Assembly (NCBI RefSeq): GCF_016862075.1 | Contig: NZ_BOMG01000095.1 | Coordinates: 1-40,431 of the forward strand | Reading direction: 5' to 3' | Length of the DNA: 40,431 bases | From: Actinoplanes couchii | Lineage (GTDB): Bacteria; Actinomycetota; Actinomycetes; Mycobacteriales; Micromonosporaceae | Part shown: positions 30,807 through 38,947 of the stretch, in pieces | Numbering within the stretch: position 1 is the first letter of the stretch | How the letters are laid out: each line of letters starts with the position of its first letter | Made by a program: the position numbers and the translations under genes | The notes under the pieces: model-generated | Databases searched by the model: none | The model's input: only the letters and a program-made list of their open reading frames with translations | Told to the model about the DNA's origin: nothing

Positions 30807-31361
30807 ATGAAATTCGAGACGCGGACGCCGCGGGACCGATGGATCGAGGCAGGGCTGGAGGCGCTCGCCGCCGGCGGCCCGGACGCGGTGCGGGTCGAGG
30901 CGCTGGCCAAACAGCTCGGCGTGACGAAAGGCGGCTTCTACGGCTTCTTCGCCGACCGCAACGCCCTACTGGCGGCCATGCTGGACACCTGGGAGCGCGA
31001 AAGCACCGACGAGGTGCTGGAACGCGTCGAACGCGAAGGCGGAAACCCCAAGCGCCGGATCGTACGGGCGGGTGTCCTGACCTTCTCCAGCGACCGCCTC
31101 CTGCCGATCGACCTGGCCATCCGCACCTGGGCCCGCCGAGACCCGGCAATCGCCGGCCGCCTGCGCAGCGTCGACAACAGGCGCATGGACCTGCTCCGCC
31201 AGATGTTCAGCACGTTCTGCGACGACCCCGACGAGGTGGAGGCCCGAAGCCTGCTGGCCTTCTGCCTACTGATCGGCGACCACTTCCTGGCCGCCGACCA
31301 CGGAGACCGCTCCCGAGCCCAGGTCCTGCACCGAGCCGCTGACCTCATCCTCGACCGGTGA
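30807..31361 (+). CDS. TetR-family regulator of the SGNH hydrolase
   Basis: 184 residues from ATG 30807. The helix-turn-helix is AVRVEALAKQLGVTKGGFYG then FFADRNALLAAMLDTWE, and the rest has the LAIRTWARRDPAIAGRLRSV block with DPDEVEARSLLAFCLLIGDH, a TetR subgroup often paired with esterases. Two operator candidates sit 21-73 bases upstream. Its 3' end overlaps the next (convergent) TetR gene by 96 bases. Confidence 0.85.
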   Translation: MKFETRTPRDRWIEAGLEALAAGGPDAVRVEALAKQLGVTKGGFYGFFADRNALLAAMLDTWERESTDEVLERVEREGGNPKRRIVRAGVLTFSSDRLLPIDLAIRTWARRDPAIAGRLRSVDNRRMDLLRQMFSTFCDDPDEVEARSLLAFCLLIGDHFLAADHGDRSRAQVLHRAADLILDR

Positions 31362-31946
31362 CGAGCGCAGTGCGCCGAGCATGCGGGACAGGTCGTCGAC
31401 GACCTCGTCGAGGGTGACCCCGGGGTCCGGGGCGGTGGCGATGTGCAGGGCGGCCTCGTTCATCGCGCCGGACAGCAGGGCCGCGGTGCTCTCGATCGAG
31501 CGGACCCGCAGCACGCCGTCTGCTGACAGGGTGGTGAGGGCCTCGACCAGGTGCCGGCCGGAGGCGGCGCCGTCCTGGGCGCGCCACGTGGTCCAGTCCA
31601 GGACCGCGGGGGCGTCGATGAGCAGGATTCGCCGGTTGCGGTCGGCCACTGCTGCGGACAGGAACGCCCGGCAGCCTGCGAGCAAACCCTGCCAGTCGTC
31701 GGGGCAGGAGTCCGCGGCTCGCTCGACCTCGTCGGCGACGCGCTGCTGGGCGGCGGCCGTGACCGCCTGGAACAGGCCCTGCTTGCTGGCGTAGTGGTGG
31801 TAGATCGCGCCCCGGGTCACCTCCGCCAGCGTGGCGACCTCGGTCAGGCCGACCGCCGCATAACCCCGGTCGGCGAACAGTGCCGAGGCCACCTCCAGGA
31901 TCCGCCGGCCGGTGATCTCGCTCTGTTCCTTCGTCGCGCGCGCCAT
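31266..31946 (-). CDS. TetR-family regulator of the VOC/BKACE module
   Basis: 226 residues from ATG 31946. The helix-turn-helix is AAVGLTEVATLAEVTRGAIY then HHYASKQGLFQAV, and GWLDP-less TetR_C follows with LLIDAPAVLDWTTWRAQDGA. The last 30 residues (VEDEVSGSVQDLGSGAVSVV) lie on the strand opposite the neighbouring TetR gene, so the overlap of 96 bases may mean that the true stop is readthrough of an older end. It is divergent from the VOC gene. A perfect 23-bp palindrome sits in the 44-base gap. Confidence 0.83.
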   Translation of the reverse strand: MARATKEQSEITGRRILEVASALFADRGYAAVGLTEVATLAEVTRGAIYHHYASKQGLFQAVTAAAQQRVADEVERAADSCPDDWQGLLAGCRAFLSAAVADRNRRILLIDAPAVLDWTTWRAQDGAASGRHLVEALTTLSADGVLRVRSIESTAALLSGAMNEAALHIATAPDPGVTLDEVVDDLSRMLGALRSSPVEDEVSGSVQDLGSGAVSVVGGQEVVADQ

Positions 31947-31954
31947 GCCTATAA

Positions 31955-31977
31955 TTTACATACACGCTGTATGTAAA
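31955..31977. promoter_or_regulatory. perfect 23-bp palindromic operator candidate
   Basis: TTTACATACA and TGTATGTAAA are perfect 10-base arms around CGC. TATAAT at 31950-31955 abuts it, a consensus -10 box on the plus strand, so binding by the divergent TetR would block the VOC promoter. Confidence 0.78.
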
Positions 31978-31990
31978 ACGAGGAGACGCC

Positions 31991-32404
31991 ATGCTGACCA
32001 GCTCGTACCCGGTACTGCTGACCCGCGACGTGGCCACCACCGCGTCGTTCTACCGCGACCACTTCGGCTTCGAGACGACCTTCGAGGCCGACTGGTACGT
32101 GAGCCTGCGCCGCGACCGCTGGGAACTGGCCGTCCTCGACTGCGCCCACGAGACGATCCCGGCCACCCACCGCGGCAGCGTCGCCGCCGGCATGCTGCTG
32201 AACCTGGAGGTGGACGACGTCGACGCCCTCTACCGCGACCTGGTCACCGACGGCCCGCTCACTCCGGCCCTCGACATCCGCACCGAGGACTTCGGCCAGC
32301 GCCACTTCATCGTCCCGGCCCCCGACGGCGTCCTCGTCGACATCATCACCAACACCCCACCCACCGAGGCGTACGCCCACCAGTACGAATCCGCCGTCCA
32401 CTGA
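31991..32404 (+). CDS. VOC-family (glyoxalase-like) protein
   Basis: 137 residues with AGGAG 5 bases upstream of the ATG. YPVLLTRDVATTASFYRDHF, then GFETTFEADWYVSLRRDRWE and LNLEVDDVDALYRDLVTDG are the N-half beta-alpha-beta pattern. QRHFIVPAPDGVLVDIITNT supplies the C-half. The VOC fold houses glyoxalase I, dioxygenases and drug-binding proteins; too few metal ligands are clear to choose. It probably acts in the cytosol. Its TGA overlaps the BKACE start (TGATG), so the two are coupled. A TetR is divergent with a perfect palindrome between. Confidence 0.83.
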   Translation: MLTSSYPVLLTRDVATTASFYRDHFGFETTFEADWYVSLRRDRWELAVLDCAHETIPATHRGSVAAGMLLNLEVDDVDALYRDLVTDGPLTPALDIRTEDFGQRHFIVPAPDGVLVDIITNTPPTEAYAHQYESAVH

Positions 32405-33144
32405 TGCCCCGAATCGAGTGGGTCAAGGCGTGTCTCAACGGTGGGCGGCGGCGGGACGAGCACCCGGCCGTGCCGATCACGGCCGGGCAGCTGGCCTCGG
32501 AAGCGGCCGCTGCCGTCGCCGCCGGAGCTGAAGCTTTGCATGTGCACCCACGGGACCAGAGCGGCGAACAGTCGGTGTGGGCGGATGACGTCGGGGCTGC
32601 CGTCACCGCCGTACGACAGCGATGTCCTGGTGTGCCGTTGGGAGTGACCACCGGGCTGTGGATCAGCGACGGTGACGCCGGGAAGCGCCTGGCGGCCGTG
32701 CGCCGGTGGGGCGAACTGCCGCCCGCGGCCCGGCCCGACTTCGCGTCGGTGAACGTCAGCGAACCCGGGTTCGCCGAACTCGTCGACGTCCTCGAACAGG
32801 CCGGGATCGCCGTGGAAGCCGGTGTGTGGACGCCCGCCGACGCGCGGGACCTGGCCGCCGTCGGGCGTACCGCATGGTTCCGGGTCCTGGTCGAGGTCTT
32901 CGACGAACCAGCGGAAGCGACAGCCGATACGATCCTCGCCGCCCTCGACGAGTCCGGCGTCGTCGGGCCGCGGCTGCTGCACGGCGAGGACGCCGCCTGC
33001 TGGCCACTGGTCGCGCACGCCGCCCGGCTGGGGCTGCCCACCCGGATCGGGCTGGAGGACACCCTGACCGGGCCGGCCGGCGAACCGGTCACCGGCAACG
33101 CCGACCTGGTCCGGCATGCGCTGGCTGTCCGGTCACGCGGCTGA
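32404..33144 (+). CDS. BKACE-family (3-keto-5-aminohexanoate cleavage-like) enzyme
   Basis: 246 residues, somewhat short for the family (usually 270-310). WVKACLNGGRRRDEHPAVPI gives the N-terminal strand, ALHVHPRDQSGEQ supplies the HxH zinc ligands, and LPTRIGLEDTLTGPAGEPV contains the catalytic Glu-Asp region with the family GLED motif. BKACE enzymes condense a beta-keto acid with acetyl-CoA to give acetoacetate and a CoA ester in a zinc-dependent way. Specificity varies within the family. The substrate is not known. It overlaps the VOC gene by 1 base. The convergent DUF1963-like gene overlaps by 12 bases. Confidence 0.85.
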   Translation: MPRIEWVKACLNGGRRRDEHPAVPITAGQLASEAAAAVAAGAEALHVHPRDQSGEQSVWADDVGAAVTAVRQRCPGVPLGVTTGLWISDGDAGKRLAAVRRWGELPPAARPDFASVNVSEPGFAELVDVLEQAGIAVEAGVWTPADARDLAAVGRTAWFRVLVEVFDEPAEATADTILAALDESGVVGPRLLHGEDAACWPLVAHAARLGLPTRIGLEDTLTGPAGEPVTGNADLVRHALAVRSRG

Positions 33145-33834
33145 GTCGTGCGACTGCTCGGCCTTGGCGAAGTTGCCGGCGAGCAGGTCGGCCTCGTCGA
33201 TCCGCCAGTAGAGGATCGTCCACGGCATGCTGAAGGTGTCCTCGTCCTCGGCGCTGAACGTGGCCAGCAGCACCTTGTCCGGGTTCGGCGGGTCGTTCCA
33301 GCAGGCCGGATAGCCGCCGATCTGGACCGGGCCGCCGCTGTGCAGACCCGCGGCGCAGGACGCGACGCTCTCCTCCAGGTCGTCGATGTCCTCCAGGTCG
33401 TCGTCGCCGTAGTCGACATCCCACACCAGAGGCGACAGGCTGACGTCGACTGACATGCGCAGCTCACGGCGCTCGAAGGTGGCCACGCCGGGCACCTGCC
33501 GCTCCACCATCGGGGTGCCCGGCGGCACATGACGGACCTCACCGCGGTCGTAGTCGTCGCCGAAGAACAACAGATACCCCTCCCGGGGCCACACCACATC
33601 CGTCCGGTACGCCGGGACCAGCGCACAGTCGACGGCCGCGATGAACGGGCTGTCGTGGTCCGGCATGCCGGCCGGCATCGGCGGATCCCCACCGAACACG
33701 CCCACCACCGGGCCGGTCACGTTCGCACCCAGGGTGACGCAGGTCCGGGCGGTGTCGGTGAGCCGCGTGACGATCGCGGGCGGGACCTCAGCCATCGTGG
33801 CCCGTTCCCGGAAGGTTGTCAGATCGATGGTCAT
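33133..33834 (-). CDS. DUF1963-like (YwqG-type) protein
   Basis: 233 residues from ATG 33834. The family's Gly-Pro-rich pattern is visible: VTGPVVGVFGGDPPMPAGMP, then REGYLLFFGDDYDRGEVRHV, with VQIGGYPACWNDPPNPDKVL near the C-terminus and the acidic FSAEDEDTFSMPWTILYWRI ending. It is soluble, acidic and of unknown function. Members occur in bacteria and in many toxin-linked loci, but no toxin gene is adjacent. The last bases lie under the BKACE end. Confidence 0.7.
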   Translation of the reverse strand: MTIDLTTFRERATMAEVPPAIVTRLTDTARTCVTLGANVTGPVVGVFGGDPPMPAGMPDHDSPFIAAVDCALVPAYRTDVVWPREGYLLFFGDDYDRGEVRHVPPGTPMVERQVPGVATFERRELRMSVDVSLSPLVWDVDYGDDDLEDIDDLEESVASCAAGLHSGGPVQIGGYPACWNDPPNPDKVLLATFSAEDEDTFSMPWTILYWRIDEADLLAGNFAKAEQSHDSAA

Positions 33835-33878
33835 GCGCCGCAACGATAGTGGCGCACGACCCTGAAAACAGCCCCGCC

Positions 33879-34220
33879 TCAGTGGAAGCGGGTGGACCGG
33901 CGCCGCTGGGCGAAGAGGAGCACGGTGGCAACTCCGGCTGCCGCGACGGCGATCGCGGCGGGCGGGGCGGCCCGGCGTACCGCAGGATTGCGGGTGGTCT
34001 CGGCCAGTTTCTGCCGGGCCGTGCCCGCGGCCCGTGCGGTGGAGGTGCCCGCCCCGGCCAGTCGTTCCCTGGTCCGGCCGGCGGCGGCGCTGATCGCCTC
34101 CCCGGCGCGGGTCTTCACGTCCGTCTTGGCGGCGAGGGCCTCGACGGTCTCGCCGAGTTCGATGCGGGTGTCCTCGATGTCGGCGCGCAGGTCGTGGGAG
34201 TTGTGGGCTACGTAGGTCAT
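33879..34220 (-). CDS. DUF3618 family membrane protein
   Basis: 113 residues starting MTYVAHNSHDLRADIEDTRI then ELGETVEALAAKTDVKTRAG, the DUF3618 signature, with a likely helical N-half and a C-terminal membrane helix (AAIAVAAAGVATVLLFA) followed by a basic RRRSTRFH end. In actinobacteria such proteins pair with a holin-like membrane protein. The start ATG overlaps the stop of the upstream gene (TGATG), confirming a two-gene operon. Confidence 0.8.
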   Translation of the reverse strand: MTYVAHNSHDLRADIEDTRIELGETVEALAAKTDVKTRAGEAISAAAGRTRERLAGAGTSTARAAGTARQKLAETTRNPAVRRAAPPAAIAVAAAGVATVLLFAQRRRSTRFH

Positions 34221-34648
34221 CAGTGGTGTCCTCGCTGTGCGGCGGCCTTCACGGTCCGGATGTCGGTCTCGACGTTGGCGACGGTGTCCTGCGGCACCGG
34301 CGAGCCGACCTTGGCCAGCTGCTTCTTACCGAGCAGGGCGGCGATGCCGGCGGCGGCGAACACCACGATCATCACCGTCAGCACGGCCAGCCACAGCGGC
34401 CAGGCCAGGTCCAGGGCGACGACCGCGAGCGTGAGCAGCAGGCCGATGCCGAACCAGCCGAGCACCGCGGCCCCGCCGAGAAGCCCACCGCCGACGCCGG
34501 CACGTTTGCCTTTCTCGGTCAGTTCCAGCTTGGCGAGGGCCAGTTCGTCGCGCACCAGAGTGGAGATCTGCCCGGCGGCCTGGTTGACCAGTTCAGCCGT
34601 GGAGGCCGCACCGGGATCGGTTCGGAGATGTTGGTCAGTCAAAGCCAT
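34220..34648 (-). CDS. holin-superfamily III-like (DUF1469) membrane protein
   Basis: 142 residues from ATG 34648. The soluble N-part ASTAELVNQAAGQISTLVRD then ELALAKLELTEKGKRAGVGG leads to two strong helices, GLLGGAAVLGWFGIGLLLTL and LWLAVLTVMIVVFAAAGIAA, with a basic C-tail. This matches the actinobacterial holin-superfamily/DUF1469 proteins of the cell envelope. It is not evidence of a phage. It is the first gene of a two-gene unit with DUF3618. Confidence 0.8.
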   Translation of the reverse strand: MALTDQHLRTDPGAASTAELVNQAAGQISTLVRDELALAKLELTEKGKRAGVGGGLLGGAAVLGWFGIGLLLTLAVVALDLAWPLWLAVLTVMIVVFAAAGIAALLGKKQLAKVGSPVPQDTVANVETDIRTVKAAAQRGHH

Positions 34649-34720
34649 ACCGCAGCAGTGCCCGCCCACCATCAGGTGAAACCGGTCCCGGGGGCCACAC
34701 CACCCGGACGGGGCATCCGG

Positions 34721-35572
34721 TCAGGCTCCGGTGAAGTCCGGACGATGGTCGCGGACCCACTGTTCGAGAGGGCGGCCCGGCCGCCCGGTGAGGTCACGCA
34801 CGCCGGGCCGGACCCGGTCGGGCTCGGTGACCGTGTCCGACCAGTAATCCAGCAGCATGGTGATGATGTCCTCCGGGATGAACCGGGCTACGTCCGCACG
34901 GAACTCGTCGGGGCTGATCTCCACCAGCGGGATGTCGCGCCCGATCCCGGCCCCGATCGTGGCGACCTGATCGATCCTGGTCAGCGACTGCGGGCCGGTC
35001 AGCGGGTGGATCCGGCTCTGCTGCCCGTCATGCAACAATGCGGCGGCTGCGGCGTCCGCGACGTCCGCCTCGTGGATCGGTGCCTGCGCGGAGTGCAGGA
35101 ACGGCGCACGGATCGGCAAACCGGCCTTGATGGGCCAGGCCCATGAGAGCAGGTTGCCGGCGAACGTGCCCGGCCGCAGGATGGTCCAGGCATCGGTCCG
35201 GGACGTCACCGCCTGCTCCACTGCCCGATGGTGGGTGTAGCTGGCGGAGCCGATGTCGCGGGGGAACTCGCCGGCGGCGGCGAGCGACGACAGCACCACG
35301 AAGCGGCGCACTCCCCCGGCGACCGCGGCGGCGATCAGATCGTCGACGCCGTGCTCGAACGGGAAGACGAACATCCGGTCGACGCCGTCGAACAGATCCG
35401 CGGTCAACGCCGAGGATGCGGTCAGGTCGGCGCCGACCACGTCGACGCCGTCCGGCAGGCCGGCCTTCCGCGGTTCACGACTCACCGCGCGGACCTTCTC
35501 CCCGGCGGCCGCCAAGGCACCGGTCAGGTGCCGCCCGACCGCCCCGGTGGCACCGGTTACCAGAATTGTCAT
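34721..35572 (-). CDS. NAD(P)-binding NmrA-like oxidoreductase
   Basis: 283 residues from ATG 35572. MTILVTGATGAVGRHLTGAL is the N-terminal GxxGxxG dinucleotide motif of atypical SDRs, and VRAVSREPRKAGLPDGVDVV suggests NADP. The tyrosine position shows SASYTHHRAVEQAV rather than a YxxxK, as in NmrA/HSCARG proteins that often sense the NADP(H) ratio or act on quinones. C-terminal blocks PIHEADVADAAAAALL and PLTGPQSLTRIDQVATIGAG match the azoreductase-like/NmrA group. It is probably cytosolic. No TetR or other regulator is adjacent. Confidence 0.8.
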   Translation of the reverse strand: MTILVTGATGAVGRHLTGALAAAGEKVRAVSREPRKAGLPDGVDVVGADLTASSALTADLFDGVDRMFVFPFEHGVDDLIAAAVAGGVRRFVVLSSLAAAGEFPRDIGSASYTHHRAVEQAVTSRTDAWTILRPGTFAGNLLSWAWPIKAGLPIRAPFLHSAQAPIHEADVADAAAAALLHDGQQSRIHPLTGPQSLTRIDQVATIGAGIGRDIPLVEISPDEFRADVARFIPEDIITMLLDYWSDTVTEPDRVRPGVRDLTGRPGRPLEQWVRDHRPDFTGA

Positions 35573-35665
35573 CGCCGATCCGCATCTCTTCGCAGGTACC
35601 GGGCGGAGTGCCCGGTTCGAAGTTGACGCTACGGACCAATCAGGACAGTCCACGACCGCAATCGA

Positions 35666-36040
35666 TCACCGATCGGCGTTCGCCGGTGGGGTGATCACGG
35701 ACAGTTGCAGGATCGGGGGGACCTCGACCACGCCGGGGCCGCCGTCGCGGACCCAGGTGATCAGGTCGTCGAGGACCGTGTCGTCCAGGACCAGGCCGAA
35801 CCAGACCGGGCGGGCGCCCGTCCGGCGGGCGGCCGGGGTCGGGTGGACCACCACCACGTTCGACTGGTCGCACGCGTCGAGGCAGAGGCTGGTGCGGACC
35901 CGGTTCCGGGGTTCCAGTTCGGCGCGGATGACCTCGATCTGCCCGTCGTGGTCGATCTTGGGGTGTTTGCGGAGGCTGCCGCAGCAGCAGTCCCGGCACA
36001 CCGTCACCGTGCAGCCCGTCACGGCTGGCCTGATCGTCAT
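35666..36040 (-). CDS. (2Fe-2S) thioredoxin-like ferredoxin domain protein
   Basis: 124 residues starting MTIRPAVTGCTVTVCRDCCC; a GAGGAA site precedes the ATG. Cysteines in VCRDCCCGS and the later pair in SLCLDACDQSN give the C-x(n)-C ... C-x3-C ligands of thioredoxin-fold (2Fe-2S) proteins, although the first motif has three nearby cysteines and the exact ligands cannot be assigned. Proteins of this kind are found near cobalamin or siderophore genes and may reduce a cargo or the corrin cobalt. It lies 16 bases after the lipoprotein gene and is probably the last gene of the riboswitch operon. Confidence 0.75.
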   Translation of the reverse strand: MTIRPAVTGCTVTVCRDCCCGSLRKHPKIDHDGQIEVIRAELEPRNRVRTSLCLDACDQSNVVVVHPTPAARRTGARPVWFGLVLDDTVLDDLITWVRDGGPGVVEVPPILQLSVITPPANADR

Positions 36041-36056
36041 CGGTTCCTCGTTCTTC

Positions 36057-37100
36057 TCAGTTGAGCCAGTCGTTGCCGGGCAGGCCGGTCAGCTTGGTGA
36101 TGTCCACGGGTGAGGCGATCTGCGACTGCGGGGTGAGACCGAAGTGTTCGGTGGACCGGCGGACCCACTCCGCGGCGTCGATGTTGAGCGGGCCGGAGAC
36201 CCACATGGCGTACGGCAGGTTGACAAATCGGCCCTCCTTGACCGCGGTCAGATCGCGGGACGCCGGGTTGGCTTTCAGGGTGTCGATCTTCTGCTGGTAC
36301 GTCTGGCCGGGGTAGTCCACGAAGTAGATGATGTCCGGATTCGAGGCGGCCAACCGCTCCCAGCCCACCTCGGTCCAGGTGTCCGCCACGTCGGCGGTGG
36401 CGTTGGTGACCCCGGCCGCGTCGAAGATCGCCTGTGGTCCGCCGTACGAGCCGGACGTGAAGATCGCGTCGGTGCCGGAGTCGAACAGGAACCCGGTCGG
36501 CGTCTTCTCACCCTTGGGGGCGGCGGCCAGCGCGGCCCGCCGCTTCTCGATGTCGGTGACCACGGTGTCCGCGGTCGCACGGTGGCCGGTCAGGTCGCCG
36601 ATGTTGCGCAGGTCGGTGGTGAGCGCGGTCCAGGCGTCCATCGTGCCGCGGGCGCCGTCGTCCTGCTTGCAGGTCTCACTGAGCAGGTACGTCTTGATGC
36701 CGTGGGTGGTCAGGTCCTCGGGCATGAGGTTGCGGGACTCGCTGAATCCGTAGCCGTACCCGGCGAACATCATCTCCGGTTTGACCGCGAGAACGTTCTC
36801 CAGCGTGGGGTACTCGCCCCCGACATTCTTCAGCTCGCCGACACGCAGGTCGGGGTAGGCGAGTTCGAGCACCGCCCGGTCCTGGTCCATGCCGGTGACG
36901 GCGACGAGCTGGTCGCGGGCCCCGGCGGCCAGGACGATCGAGATGATGCCGCCGTCGTACGCGTACAGCTGGGTGATGGGCTTGTCGATGGTGACCGTCT
37001 GTCCGCAGTTCTGGACCGAGATGGCGCCGGTGGTGGCTTCGGTCGCGCCGGAGGAGCAGGCGGTGAGCGTCAACAGGAGAGCGAGACTGAGGCGTTTCAT
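36057..37100 (-). CDS. btuF: cobalamin ABC transporter substrate-binding lipoprotein (BtuF-like)
   Basis: 347 residues from ATG 37100. A lipoprotein signal peptide MKRLSLALLLTLTAC ends in the lipobox cysteine C15. The mature protein has the class-III binding-protein pattern: TVTIDKPITQLYAYDGGIIS, then GELKNVGGEYPTLENVLAVK with PEMMFAGYGYGFSESR, and a second lobe (GWERLAASNPDIIYFVDYPG). The lobes are joined by a long helix. It binds cargo outside the membrane and delivers it to the permease. Siderophore specificity is possible on fold alone; the riboswitch upstream favours cobalamin. It overlaps the ATPase gene by 4 bases. Confidence 0.82.
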   Translation of the reverse strand: MKRLSLALLLTLTACSSGATEATTGAISVQNCGQTVTIDKPITQLYAYDGGIISIVLAAGARDQLVAVTGMDQDRAVLELAYPDLRVGELKNVGGEYPTLENVLAVKPEMMFAGYGYGFSESRNLMPEDLTTHGIKTYLLSETCKQDDGARGTMDAWTALTTDLRNIGDLTGHRATADTVVTDIEKRRAALAAAPKGEKTPTGFLFDSGTDAIFTSGSYGGPQAIFDAAGVTNATADVADTWTEVGWERLAASNPDIIYFVDYPGQTYQQKIDTLKANPASRDLTAVKEGRFVNLPYAMWVSGPLNIDAAEWVRRSTEHFGLTPQSQIASPVDITKLTGLPGNDWLN

Positions 37101-37900
37101 GCCGGCGGGGTGTCCTCTCGGGGGTGGATGAGCAGGTGGGTCTGGTCGCGGCTGGGGTGCGGCACCTGGACCGAGCCGACGCCGAAGTGCGTCGCCACCC
37201 GGGCGGCGTCGAGGACTTCGGCCGGTGGCCCGAACGCGACGATGCCCGCCGGTTCGCCGGGCCGCTCGAAGCCGACGACCGCGAGCAGGTCGAAGAACCG
37301 CAGTGCCAGGTCGAGGTCGTGCAGGGTGGCGACCAGGGTGCGGGCCCGGGCGGCGAAGACGTCCAGCATCTCCAGCTGCCAGGCCACGTCCAAGTGGTTG
37401 GTCGGCTCGTCGAGCAACATGATCGGGCACTGCTGAGCCAGGCCACGGGCCAGCACGGCACGCCGCCGTTCGCCGCCGGACAGCTGGTCGCAGGCGGTGT
37501 CGATCCGGTCGGCCAACCCGACCGCGGCGAGAGCGGCGCGCACCAGATCGTGCTCGGCGCGGCTGTCACGCGACCAGGGCCGGGTCTGCGGCACCCGGCC
37601 GAGCGCGACCATCTCACCGACCCGCAGTTCCGGGGTTCCGACATCCTCCTGCGGTACGAACGACAACCGCCGGGCGCGGTCCCGGGCCGGGATCCGGCGC
37701 ATGTCGGCACCGTTCAGTAACGCGGTCCCGGCGTGCGGCGACAGCACCCCGGCCAGCACCCGCAGCAGGGTCGACTTGCCGGCGCCGTTCACACCGACGA
37801 TGCCCAGCCGGGCCCCGTCGGGGATCTCCAGGTTCACCTCGTGCAGGATCGTGCGGCCGCCGAGCCGGGCGGACACGTCCACCAGCCGCAGCGCGGTCAC
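37097..37900 (-). CDS. btuD: cobalamin ABC transporter ATPase (BtuD-like)
   Basis: 267 residues from a GTG at 37900. Walker A GVNGAGKSTLLRVLAGVLSP, Q-loop in LSFVPQEDVGTPE, signature QLSGGERRRAVLARGLA, Walker B with LLDEPTNHLDVAWQ and an H-loop in LVATLHDLDLAL are all intact, so it should hydrolyse ATP. FecE/BtuD-type importers have this length. It acts on the cytoplasmic face with the FecCD permease, whose gene overlaps it by 4 bases. Confidence 0.87.
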   Translation of the reverse strand: MTALRLVDVSARLGGRTILHEVNLEIPDGARLGIVGVNGAGKSTLLRVLAGVLSPHAGTALLNGADMRRIPARDRARRLSFVPQEDVGTPELRVGEMVALGRVPQTRPWSRDSRAEHDLVRAALAAVGLADRIDTACDQLSGGERRRAVLARGLAQQCPIMLLDEPTNHLDVAWQLEMLDVFAARARTLVATLHDLDLALRFFDLLAVVGFERPGEPAGIVAFGPPAEVLDAARVATHFGVGSVQVPHPSRDQTHLLIHPREDTPPA

Positions 37901-38934
37901 CGGTCACCGCCGAACCGATAGGCACCCCGGCCCATCAACAGCAGGAACAGCGGCGCGCCGAGCACCCCGGTCACCACGCCGAGCGGGATCTCCTGCGGGC
38001 GCACCACCATCCGGGCCAGCACATCCACCCAGACCAGGAACACCGCCCCGGCAACCGCGGCGACCGGCAGCACCACCCGATGGCGGGCCCCGACGACCAG
38101 CCGCGCCGCGTGCGGAACGATCAGGCCGACGAACCCCACTCCCCCGCTCACCGCCACCAGGACCCCGACGAGCACGGACAACCCCACGAACAATGTCGTA
38201 CGCATCCCCGCCACGTTGATCCCCAAAGAGGCCGCCGTCTCCGGCCCGGCAGCCAGCGCGTCCAGCCACCGGTGCACGCCCAACATGCCCACGATCACCA
38301 CGGCGACCAGGACAGCGGGGATCGCGAGTTTCTCCCACGTCGCCCCGCCGACACTGCCGAGCATCCAGAACATCACCGAGTTCGCGGCCCGGGCATCGTC
38401 ACTGAGGAACACCAGCAGCGATGCGATCGCCGACAGCCCCGACGACAGCACCACACCGGACAGCACCAGGCGCAGCGGGGTCAGACCACCCTGGGCCATC
38501 GCGATCAGCCAGATCAGCAGCGCCGACCCGACCGCACCCAGCAGCGCCCCGGTGGAGACGGCGTAGATGCCGAACCCGGCGAGCGCCCCGGTGGTGATCG
38601 CGGCAGTGGCGCCGACCGAAGCGCCGGAACTGATGCCGAGCAGGTAGGGGTCGGCGAGCGGGTTCCGGACCAGCGTCTGCATCCCGGCCCCGGCGACCGC
38701 GAGCCCCGCGCCGACGACCAGGGCCATCAGGGCCCGGGGCAGCCGCAGTTCCCAGATGATGACGTCCCAGCGCCCCGGGTCCTGCCCGGTGAACCGGTCG
38801 GTGACCGCGTCCACGACTTCGGGCAGCGGGATGTGCTCCGAGCCGAACGCGAGCGACGCGACGACGCTGAGCACCGCGGTGACGGCGAGCACGAGCAGCA
38901 GCGGCCGGAACGGCAGCCGGAATCCGGGTCTCAC
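37897..38934 (-). CDS. btuC: cobalamin ABC transporter permease (BtuC/FecCD-like)
   Basis: 345 residues from a GTG at 38934, nine to ten helices as expected for a FecCD importer. WELRLPRALMALVVGAGLAV, NPLADPYLLGISSGASVGAT and VAVSGGVGFVGLIVPHAARL are the family blocks. This is the transmembrane half, which dimerises and couples to the ATPase. A cobalamin riboswitch lies directly upstream, with a hairpin that covers the ribosome binding site, so expression should fall when B12 is plentiful. It is the first gene of the operon. Confidence 0.88.
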   Translation of the reverse strand: MRPGFRLPFRPLLLVLAVTAVLSVVASLAFGSEHIPLPEVVDAVTDRFTGQDPGRWDVIIWELRLPRALMALVVGAGLAVAGAGMQTLVRNPLADPYLLGISSGASVGATAAITTGALAGFGIYAVSTGALLGAVGSALLIWLIAMAQGGLTPLRLVLSGVVLSSGLSAIASLLVFLSDDARAANSVMFWMLGSVGGATWEKLAIPAVLVAVVIVGMLGVHRWLDALAAGPETAASLGINVAGMRTTLFVGLSVLVGVLVAVSGGVGFVGLIVPHAARLVVGARHRVVLPVAAVAGAVFLVWVDVLARMVVRPQEIPLGVVTGVLGAPLFLLLMGRGAYRFGGDR

Positions 38935-38947
38935 GAGGTCGGGGGGC

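Noticed and set aside
34220..34648. Holin-like protein as evidence for a prophage
   Set aside because: It pairs with DUF3618 and has actinobacterial envelope-protein features; no phage gene is nearby.
36057..38934. Transporter as a siderophore importer
   Set aside because: FecCD/BtuC folds overlap, but the cobalamin aptamer immediately upstream is the more specific evidence.
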